A program made the translations under genes and the position numbers. 35,643 nt of DNA, taken from positions 1-35,643 of the forward strand of contig JABDQH010000056.1 of assembly GCA_013042375.1 (NCBI GenBank), given 5' to 3'. Below are positions 29,925 through 35,643 of the stretch, piece by piece (the first letter of the stretch is position 1; every line of letters begins with the position of its first letter). The DNA comes from Woeseiaceae bacterium. GTDB lineage: Bacteria; Pseudomonadota; Gammaproteobacteria; Steroidobacterales; Woeseiaceae. The notes beneath the pieces were generated by a model. It ran no database searches and was not told where the DNA came from. It saw only the letters and a program-made list of their open reading frames with translations.

Positions 29925-31241
29925 TCACGCGGCCCGCGGATCATCCAGCAATTGCGACAGCGTCTTGTCGCCGATTGTCCCGGCGACGGCGTTGTCGATC
30001 TCGGCTGCGAGGGAATCGATCTCAGCAGCCCACTGTGGTTCGCAATGCGAACCGGTTTCGCCACGAGAACGCACGACGTCGAGGATGTCGCGCAAACTGA
30101 TTCGCGCCATGTCGCGCCCGGGCACGAGGTATTCGTCTTCGGTCGCCGTCAACAGCCCGGACCGCTCGAGTCCGCCGAGGATGGGTTCGATCGTGGGCGA
30201 CGGGATGCGCAGCTCCTTGCTTAATGCTGCGAGGTCGATCGAACGGCCGGAATCGCGAAACGCGGCGCCGACGCTCAGCATGATGTTCAGTGCCAGGCGC
30301 TCGCGCATGCCGTTGGACAGGCGGGGATCCCGTCGCCCGATGCGCAGGTACGCCGGATTCTGGAAATAGAACGCGATCTGCGAGCCGATCAGCAGGATGA
30401 GCCAGCTCAGGTACAGCCAGATGAGTGTGATGATCGCGATGGCGAAGCTCGCATAGACCGTCTGTGTGCGGACCCCGGTCACGACGAATGCCGTAAACAG
30501 GACGCCGGCCGTTGCCCATATCACGCCACCGGCCACACCGCCGATCAGCGCCGAGCGGAGCCTCACCGTCGTGTTCGGCATGAACATATACAGGAACGTG
30601 AACAGGCCGATGACGACGAGGTAGGGCGTCATGCGGCTCGTGGCGATGAATATCGGGCCGATGAAACGGTTCTGCTGCATCCAGATGAACAGCCCGTCGT
30701 CGCTGATCGATGCGATCGTACCGAGCGCGATGCTGATTGCCAGCGTGCCGATGACCAGTACCGCCACGTATTCGACGAAACGCTTGGCGAAGCTGCGCGG
30801 CTTGGTGACGTACCAGACGTAGTTGAACGCTTCCTCGACCTTCTGCACCATCGAGATCGCCGTATAGATGAAGAACGCGAGGCCGATACCGCCCAGGACG
30901 CTGCCGTTGATGTTGTTCACCAGCGTCATGACCTGGTCCGTGATCTCGACACCCTTGTCGCCCAGCGGTTCGAGCAGGCGGTAGAGATGCGGCTCGGCCT
31001 GTTTGTGATAGCCGAGACCTTTGAGGACGGAAAAGCTGAACGCAATCAGGGGCACGATGGACAACAGCGTCGTGTAGACCAGGCTCATCGAGCGCAGCGT
31101 CAGCTGGCCCGAGACGATGTCACGCACGACCGCGTAGAGATTGCGCAATACACCGGCCCCGACCCGGCCGGGCAGGCCGTAGCGGTAGAGCGCGTCGCCC
31201 CAGACGAATCCGTCCAGTCGTGTCTTCAGGCCCGAAAACAT
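29925..31241 (-). CDS. yihY: YihY/BrkB family inner-membrane protein with a C-terminal regulatory-like domain
   Basis: A 438-aa polytopic protein of the YihY (formerly RNase BN) family, with about six membrane helices between residues 50 and 300. Family cues are SLVYTTLLSIVPLIAF, VQKVEEAFNYVW and LYLSWLILLIGSQIAFY. An extra C-terminal region of about 120 residues includes a predicted winged-helix-like segment (IDLAALSKELRIPSPTIEPI...LERSGLL, about 338-370). The transport or other function of the family remains unsettled. Its stop lies 6 bp from the converging stop of pmbA. Confidence 0.92.
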   Translation of the reverse strand: MFSGLKTRLDGFVWGDALYRYGLPGRVGAGVLRNLYAVVRDIVSGQLTLRSMSLVYTTLLSIVPLIAFSFSVLKGLGYHKQAEPHLYRLLEPLGDKGVEITDQVMTLVNNINGSVLGGIGLAFFIYTAISMVQKVEEAFNYVWYVTKPRSFAKRFVEYVAVLVIGTLAISIALGTIASISDDGLFIWMQQNRFIGPIFIATSRMTPYLVVIGLFTFLYMFMPNTTVRLRSALIGGVAGGVIWATAGVLFTAFVVTGVRTQTVYASFAIAIITLIWLYLSWLILLIGSQIAFYFQNPAYLRIGRRDPRLSNGMRERLALNIMLSVGAAFRDSGRSIDLAALSKELRIPSPTIEPILGGLERSGLLTATEDEYLVPGRDMARISLRDILDVVRSRGETGSHCEPQWAAEIDSLAAEIDNAVAGTIGDKTLSQLLDDPRAA

Positions 31242-31257
31242 GGCCCTATTGTACTCT

Positions 31258-31284
31258 TGTGGGAGCGGCTTGAGCCGCGAATCG
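31258..31284. repeat. single REP-like palindrome between yihY and purC
   Basis: The 43-bp gap holds GTGGGAGCGGCTTGAGCCGCGAA, i.e. a GCGGCT/AGCCGC stem around a TG-rich loop. It resembles the common Pseudomonas/Xanthomonas-type REP (TGTGGGAGCGGCTTnAGCCGCGA). Only one half is present here. It could act as a 3' end structure for purC on the minus strand. Confidence 0.65.
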
Positions 31285-32178
31285 CTAGGCCGACGTCATC
31301 CTGCGCAGCGCTTCCTCGTACTTCGCGGCGGTCTTCTCGAGAATATCGCCCGGTAGCTCCGGGCCGGGCGGCGTTTTGTCCCAGTCGAGCGTTTCGAGGT
31401 AGTCGCGCACGAACTGCTTGTCGAAGCTCGGCGGGCTGATGCCGACCGCGTAGCCGTCGACGGGCCAGAACCGCGACGAGTCCGGCGTCAGGATCTCGTC
31501 GATGATGTACAGGCGGCCCTGTTCGTCGGTGCCGAACTCGAACTTGGTGTCGGCGATGATGATGCCGCGCCCCAGCGCATAAGCGGCGGCACGTTCGTAG
31601 ATCTCGATGGACAGGTCGCGTACGCGCCGCGCGAGTTTATCGCCGACGAGTTCGACCACCTTGTCGAAGCTGATGTTCTCATCGTGTTCACCGGCCTCGG
31701 CCTTGTAGGCGGGCGTGAACAGCGTCGCGGGCAGCTTCTCGGCCTGCCGCAATCCCTCGGGCAGGTCGATGCCGCAGACGCGGCCAGTCTCCTGGTAGTC
31801 CTTCCAGCCCGAGCCAATCAGGTAGCCGCGCACGACGGCTTCGATGGGCAGCGGCTTCAGGCGCTTGACGACGAGCGAGCGGGGTGCAAGCTGTTCCTGC
31901 AGTTCCGGGTCCCGCACCACGTCGGAGACCGTGAGGTCGGTAAGCTGGTTGTCGACGATGTCGTGCATCATGCGAAACCAGAACACCGAGATCTTCGTCA
32001 GGACCTCGCCTTTCCCTGGCACCGGGTCCGGCATGACGACGTCATAGGCAGACAGGCGATCGGTCGTCACGATGAGCAGGTGGTTATCGTCCACGCTGTA
32101 GATGTCGCGGACCTTGCCGCGACCTATCATCGGGAGTTCGGGAACGGAGGACTCGAACAGCACGTCGGCGGTTTTCAT
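31285..32178 (-). CDS. purC: SAICAR synthetase PurC (long form)
   Basis: PurC joins aspartate to CAIR in purine synthesis. This 297-aa protein has [28 protein letters not shown] (in parts), the substrate motif [14 protein letters not shown], and the C-terminal [27 protein letters not shown]. It is longer than the E. coli enzyme (237 aa) and belongs to the roughly 300-aa type. purE and purK are 3-4 kb away on the same strand, so the three are not one operon. It diverges from djlA. Confidence 0.96.
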   Translation of the reverse strand: MKTADVLFESSVPELPMIGRGKVRDIYSVDDNHLLIVTTDRLSAYDVVMPDPVPGKGEVLTKISVFWFRMMHDIVDNQLTDLTVSDVVRDPELQEQLAPRSLVVKRLKPLPIEAVVRGYLIGSGWKDYQETGRVCGIDLPEGLRQAEKLPATLFTPAYKAEAGEHDENISFDKVVELVGDKLARRVRDLSIEIYERAAAYALGRGIIIADTKFEFGTDEQGRLYIIDEILTPDSSRFWPVDGYAVGISPPSFDKQFVRDYLETLDWDKTPPGPELPGDILEKTAAKYEEALRRMTSA

Positions 32179-32244
32179 GCTGTGATGATCGCCGCTCGCG
32201 ACAACGCTCGCAAGGCCGTAATGGGAAAGCGTGCCGAGTCGCGT

Positions 32245-32250
32245 TACGAT
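32245..32250 (+). promoter_or_regulatory. weak -10 element TACGAT ahead of djlA
   Basis: TACGAT (4/6 to consensus) ends 10 nt before the djlA ATG, predicting a leader of about 4 nt. No Shine-Dalgarno is visible. It lies in the 82-bp region shared with divergent purC. Confidence 0.25.
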
Positions 32251-32260
32251 TCCCGATCAT

Positions 32261-33019
32261 ATGTTCCTCGGAAAGACCATTGGCCTGATCGTCTTGTTGC
32301 TGGTTGCCTACCAGTTTTACCGGGGATTCAGGAGCAGCGTGCATAACTTCGAGCGCGAGGGCGAGAACCTCGGCCGGGTATCGGACGAGTTCGTGCGCGC
32401 ACTGTTCGGCTGCATGGGACACGTCGCCAAGAGCGACGGTCGTGTATCCGAGGACGAGATTCGTGCGGCGCGGCTGGTCATGCACCGGCTCGGGTTGAGC
32501 CCGGCCCGGGTGCGGCGGGCTATTCACTGGTTTGACGACGGCAAACGTCCCGGTTTCCCGCTCGCGCAAATCGTGCGCGAGCTGCGGCGGAGCGAGGCGC
32601 GCAGCGCGACGAAGCGCAGCCTGTTCCTGCGCCTGCTGCTCGAGGTCGTACTCGCCAAGCCCAACCTGCCGAGCGCGGAACGAGCGACGATCTGGACGGT
32701 CAGCTCCGAGCTCGGCATCGGGCGCGTCGAGCTGGCACAGCTCGAAGCGATGATTCGTGCGCAGAAGGGCTTCAAGCGCTCCCCGGCCGGCGATGCCGAC
32801 GCCGCCCGGCTGCGCCGGGCCTACGCGACCCTGGGTGTCGAGCCCGACACCAGCAACGACAACATAAAGAAAGCCTACCGTCGGCTGATGAATCGCAGCC
32901 ATCCGGACAAGATCGCCGGCAGCAATCCCGACGCACAGGCCGTCGCGGAGGCCGAACGGCGCACGCGCGAAGTGCGCGGCGCGTACGAAATGCTTAAAGC
33001 CAGGCGCTCGATAAGGTAG
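32261..33019 (+). CDS. djlA: membrane-anchored DnaJ-like co-chaperone DjlA
   Basis: DjlA stimulates DnaK from the inner membrane. The 252-aa product starts with an N-terminal membrane helix ([20 protein letters not shown]), then a TerB-like helical domain (about 45-165, [28 protein letters not shown] in part), and ends in a J domain (about 190-252) with the HPD motif ([10 protein letters not shown]). ATG 32261 was chosen over an upstream in-frame ATG at 32231 because it opens directly into the membrane helix. rpe follows 34 bp later. Confidence 0.94.
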   Translation: MFLGKTIGLIVLLLVAYQFYRGFRSSVHNFEREGENLGRVSDEFVRALFGCMGHVAKSDGRVSEDEIRAARLVMHRLGLSPARVRRAIHWFDDGKRPGFPLAQIVRELRRSEARSATKRSLFLRLLLEVVLAKPNLPSAERATIWTVSSELGIGRVELAQLEAMIRAQKGFKRSPAGDADAARLRRAYATLGVEPDTSNDNIKKAYRRLMNRSHPDKIAGSNPDAQAVAEAERRTREVRGAYEMLKARRSIR

Positions 33020-33053
33020 AGTATATTAGAACTTACTGATAGAGGAACCTGCC

Positions 33054-33719
33054 GTGAAGCCCTTGATCGCTCCCTCGATTCTCTCCGCGGATTTCGCCCG
33101 GCTGGGCGAGGACGTGAAAGCCGTGCTCGATGCCGGTGCCGACATCGTGCATTTCGACGTCATGGACAATCACTTCGTGCCGAACCTGACGATCGGCCCG
33201 ATGATCTGCGACGCGTTGCGCAACTACGGCATCGAGGCGCCGATCGACGTGCACCTGATGGTCGAGCCTGTGGACCGGATCATCCCCGACTTTGCCAGGG
33301 CGGGCGCGAGTTACATCACGTTCCATCCCGAGGCGAGCAGGCATCCGGACAGGTCTCTCGGCCTGATACGGGAAGAAGGTTGCAAGGCGGGCCTCGTGTT
33401 CAACCCCGCGACGCCGCTCGACTGGCTCGAGTACGTCATCGACAAAGTGGACATGGTCCTGTTGATGTCGGTCAACCCGGGCTTCGGCGGGCAGAAGTTC
33501 ATCCCGTCGGCGCTCGACAAGCTGCGCGAGGCGCGCAAGATCATTGACAACAGCGGTCGCGAGATTCGTCTCGAAATCGACGGTGGCGTCAAGGTCGACA
33601 ACATCGGGGAAATCGCGGCGGCGGGCGCCGACACGTTCGTGGCCGGCTCGGCGATCTTCGGCAGCGAGGACTATACCGCGACGATCGCGGCCATGAAGGC
33701 TGAGATAGCGAAAAACTAG
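33054..33719 (+). CDS. rpe: ribulose-phosphate 3-epimerase
   Basis: Rpe interconverts ribulose-5-P and xylulose-5-P in the pentose phosphate pathway. It is a 221-aa TIM-barrel protein starting at GTG 33054 with AGAGGA 7 nt upstream. Signature residues appear in [45 protein letters not shown] and [10 protein letters not shown], covering the metal and phosphate sites. A possible -10 (TATATT, 33022-33027) lies between djlA and rpe. The 3' end runs into a perfect inverted-repeat element. Confidence 0.97.
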   Translation: MKPLIAPSILSADFARLGEDVKAVLDAGADIVHFDVMDNHFVPNLTIGPMICDALRNYGIEAPIDVHLMVEPVDRIIPDFARAGASYITFHPEASRHPDRSLGLIREEGCKAGLVFNPATPLDWLEYVIDKVDMVLLMSVNPGFGGQKFIPSALDKLREARKIIDNSGREIRLEIDGGVKVDNIGEIAAAGADTFVAGSAIFGSEDYTATIAAMKAEIAKN

Positions 33720-33723
33720 GAAA

Positions 33724-33811
33724 AAAATAGGGTGCCAGTCACCCTATTTCCGCATGCGCTGCGGGAGGTGAAACCAGTTCAGAGGAAATAGGGTGACTGG
33801 CACCCTATTTT
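33724..33811. repeat. REPIN-like element: two hairpins in perfect inverted repeat between rpe and crp
   Basis: Two 28-bp arms (33724-33751 and 33784-33811) are perfect inverted copies. Each arm is itself a palindrome, AAATAGGGTG / CACCCTATTT, with a 5-nt loop (CCAGT on the left, ACTGG on the right). The 32-bp middle is unique. This doublet layout is typical of REPINs derived from REP sequences. The element fills the space between the converging rpe and crp genes; the right arm overlaps the first base of the crp stop codon. The hairpins probably also shield or end both transcripts. Confidence 0.85.
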
Positions 33812-34464
33812 CAGAGTTTGCGGTTCGGTCTTGCGCCGTAGACGACGATCGTCTTACCGCTGGCCGACACGAGCCCCTGCTCCTCGAGTACCTTGAGGAC
33901 GCGGCCGGCCATTTCCCGCGAGCAGCCGACGAGGCGGCTGAGTTCCTGGCGGCTGACCTTGATCTGCATACCATCGGGATGCGTCATCGCGTCCGGCTCG
34001 TTGCACAGATCCATGATTGCGTGGGCTACACGGCCTGTGACGTCGACGAAGGCGAGGTCGCCGAGCTTGCGATTGGTGCGATCCAGCCGCGTCGCCAGCT
34101 GGGTCGCCAGCTCGAACACCAGGCCAGGGCTCTCGCTCGCGATCTGGCGAAAACGGGGATAGGTCATCTCCGCGATCTCGCACTCCGTGCGCGTGCGTAC
34201 CCACGCGCTGCGGGTCGGCTGTTCGTAGAACAGGCCCATCTCGCCGAAGAACTGGCCCTTGTTCAGGTAAGCCAGCACCATCTCGTTACCATCTTCGTCT
34301 TCGATCATGACTTCGACCGAGCCGTCGACGATGTAGTACAAAACGTCCGGCAGGTCGCCAGCATGAATCATCACGGTTTTCTGCGGAACGGTCCGTACGC
34401 GGCAATAGCTCAGAAAGCGGTTGATTGCCGGCACATCGCTCAGATTTTTCGCGGTAGTTTGCAT
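33811..34464 (-). CDS. crp: CRP/Vfr-type cyclic-nucleotide transcription regulator
   Basis: A 217-aa protein very close to E. coli CRP and Pseudomonas Vfr. The cyclic-nucleotide pocket has GEMG at 74-77 and R85-S86 in RSAWVR, matching the cAMP-contacting Arg/Ser of CRP. T130 is kept while the next residue is Asn instead of Ser. The dimer helix is followed by DVTGRVAHAI and DAMTHPDGMQIKV. The HTH (about 171-191, SRQELSRLVGCSREMAGRVL) keeps R183, E184 and R188, which read TGTGA sites. RSAW argues against the c-di-GMP-binding Clp subgroup, which has TREV there. The gene follows coq7 by 93 bp. Confidence 0.92.
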   Translation of the reverse strand: MQTTAKNLSDVPAINRFLSYCRVRTVPQKTVMIHAGDLPDVLYYIVDGSVEVMIEDEDGNEMVLAYLNKGQFFGEMGLFYEQPTRSAWVRTRTECEIAEMTYPRFRQIASESPGLVFELATQLATRLDRTNRKLGDLAFVDVTGRVAHAIMDLCNEPDAMTHPDGMQIKVSRQELSRLVGCSREMAGRVLKVLEEQGLVSASGKTIVVYGARPNRKL

Positions 34465-34557
34465 TAATTAGCCCTCGCCCAAGTCGCGCCCCACTTTTAA
34501 TACAGATCGCCCGCTAGGGCAAGCTAAGTACGTGTTTTGCGGCAGGATTATAAAGTC

Positions 34558-35202
34558 TCACACCCAGTAGGCCGTTTTCGTCATTATGCGTGCCGTCATT
34601 TGCATGAGCTGCTTGACCGGCCCGGGCAATTCGGCGGCCCCCGCGTCCACGGCATTCTCGCCGTGCTCTTGCTCCTCGTCGCGCATCGTCTCGACGATCG
34701 CCCGGCTCTTCGCGTCCTCGGGCGGCAGGCCTTCAAGATGGCTGTCGAGGTGCGCACAGACCTGCCGTTCGGTCTCGGCGATGAAACCGAGACTCCACCT
34801 GTCGCCGAGAATGCCGCTCGCGGCGCCGATGGCAAATGCGCCGGCGTACCAGAACGGGCTCAGGCGGCTGACGTCCTCACCCAGTTCGCTGAGGCGTTGC
34901 TCGCACCAGGCCAGGTGATCGAATTCCTCGTCGGCGGCGTGCTGCATTTGCTTCTCGATGTCCCTGTCGCGGGCAACGGCCGCGTGACCCTGGTACAGGG
35001 CCTGCGCACACACCTCGCCGGCATGGTTGACGCGCATCAGGCCTGCCGCATGCGCTTTCTGCTGGTCGTCGAGATCGGCATCGATGATGTGCTCGGCCGG
35101 GTTCGGTCGCGCAGGGCGGCCCGCGGGCGCGGCGACGGTGCGCAACGCGTTGTTCGCGCTGGCCAGCAGTCGATCCAGGGGCGTTAGTTCACGTATTCCC
35201 AT
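34558..35202 (-). CDS. coq7: 3-demethoxyubiquinol 3-hydroxylase Coq7
   Basis: Coq7 is a carboxylate-bridged di-iron hydroxylase for a late step of ubiquinone synthesis, used in place of the flavin enzyme UbiF. The 214-aa protein starts at ATG 35202 ([13 protein letters not shown]). The iron ligands fit E63 ([12 protein letters not shown]), E93/H96 (EEFDHLAW), E145 and E177/H180 (EEQEHGE). A hydrophobic hairpin region (about 115-135) fits membrane association. It has a strong -10 TATAAT on the minus strand at 35235-35240. Confidence 0.96.
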   Translation of the reverse strand: MGIRELTPLDRLLASANNALRTVAAPAGRPARPNPAEHIIDADLDDQQKAHAAGLMRVNHAGEVCAQALYQGHAAVARDRDIEKQMQHAADEEFDHLAWCEQRLSELGEDVSRLSPFWYAGAFAIGAASGILGDRWSLGFIAETERQVCAHLDSHLEGLPPEDAKSRAIVETMRDEEQEHGENAVDAGAAELPGPVKQLMQMTARIMTKTAYWV

Positions 35203-35314
35203 GTCACAAAAATTCACAATTCTCCAAGCCACAAATTATAGCGAAATGCGCCGGCCGGCAGGTATACTCCGCGCCTTTCGCTTGGCAGCAACAACAACCT
35301 CAAGGAGTACACGC
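35203..35314. promoter_or_regulatory. divergent promoter region between coq7 and the DUF481 gene
   Basis: On the minus strand a perfect -10 (TATAAT, 35235-35240) points to coq7, giving a leader of about 25-30 nt. On the plus strand TATACT (35263-35268) followed by a GC-rich discriminator points to the DUF481 gene. Neither has a good -35. The region also holds GTGAATTTTTGTGAC on the minus strand, two direct TGTGA-like half-sites that do not form a CRP palindrome. Confidence 0.6.
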
Positions 35315-35643
35315 ATGAATCTGCGTACGCTGATCATGGCCGCGACGCTGGCCGCACCGTATTCATCGCTGGCACAGGACGCGCCGGAGCCCGAGAGCCC
35401 GTGGAGTGGCAAGGCAACGCTCGGCTATCTCGCGACCTCGGGCAATACCGAGAACTCGACGCTTAACAGCGGTTTCGCGCTCGGCTACAAAGTCGGCGAT
35501 TGGGCGCACCTGTTCGAAGCAGCCGCCGTCAATGCCGCGGAAAACGAGGTGACCATAGCCGAGGCCTACAACGTCGGCTGGAAGAGCGAGCGTAACCTGA
35601 CCGATGCCGACTTCCTTTACGGGCGGCTGCAGTGGCGCAAGGA
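35315..35643 (+). CDS. DUF481 family outer-membrane protein (partial)
   Basis: The frame starts at ATG 35315 with AAGGAGT 6-7 nt upstream and runs off the right edge after 109 codons. A Sec signal peptide (MNLRTLIMAATLAAPYSSLA, cut before QD) is followed by WSGKATLGYLATSGNTENS and alternating amphipathic strands (GYKVGDWAHLFEAAAVNAAE, YNVGWKSERNLT), the usual opening of DUF481/YdiY salt-induced beta-barrel proteins. The molecular role of the family is not well defined. Confidence 0.88.
   Translation, partial: MNLRTLIMAATLAAPYSSLAQDAPEPESPWSGKATLGYLATSGNTENSTLNSGFALGYKVGDWAHLFEAAAVNAAENEVTIAEAYNVGWKSERNLTDADFLYGRLQWRK

Noticed and set aside
35203..35220. CRP site upstream of coq7
   Set aside because: The two TGTGA-like pieces are direct repeats rather than an inverted pair with 6-bp spacing.

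Overview
The window reads as a chromosomal core-gene segment of a high-GC gammaproteobacterium. The gene orders miaB-ybeZ-ybeY-corC-lnt, leuS-lptE, holA-nadD-rsfS-rlmH and maf-rng-yhdP-nit-tldD, a separate yjgA/pmbA pair, a Crp/Vfr-like regulator and Coq7 all resemble the Pseudomonas/Xanthomonas/Chromatiales side of the class. An unclassified marine lineage is possible, but that is inference. TTG and GTG starts are frequent, and genes often overlap or abut. No rRNA, tRNA, CRISPR array, transposase or prophage gene is visible.

Layout. 1-453: end of an unidentified gene, then a short gene whose product ends in a perfect single-stranded-DNA-binding-protein (SSB) acidic tip but has no OB fold. 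484-5736: tRNA modification, ribosome maturation and lipoprotein acylation (miaB, ybeZ, ybeY, corC, lnt). 5780-9909: leuS, lptE, a small HExxH protein and a membrane protein. 9910-10407: hisI on the minus strand. 10484-13572: cysS, sufE, yidD and a membrane protein of unknown function. 13591-24537: Trm112-like protein, holA, nadD, rsfS, rlmH, maf, rng, yhdP, nit and tldD, mostly overlapping and probably co-transcribed. 24538-25260: a repeat element, a 56-codon small gene behind a CRP-like operator and followed by a terminator, and a two-helix membrane peptide. 25267-28521, minus strand: short yjgA, purE, purK and an ExeA-like ATPase fused to an FHA domain. 28572-29918: pmbA. 29925-32178, minus: yihY and purC. 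32261-33719, plus: djlA and rpe. 33811-35202, minus: crp-like regulator and coq7. 35315-end: start of a DUF481 outer-membrane protein.

How the genes work together. Most are housekeeping: translation (leuS, cysS, miaB, rsfS, rlmH, rng, ybeY), envelope assembly (lnt, lptE, yhdP, yidD, corC), purine, histidine, NAD and quinone synthesis, and DNA polymerase III loading (holA). TldD and PmbA form one heteromeric protease although their genes lie 4 kb apart here.

I do not see a self-evident new defence or biosynthetic system. The points most worth a second look are the SSB-tail protein, the CRP-like operator in front of an undescribed small gene, the ExeA-FHA fusion, the half-length YjgA, the HExxH protein between lptE and the next gene, two REPIN-like inverted-repeat elements, and a recurring promoter layout that predicts leaderless mRNAs.
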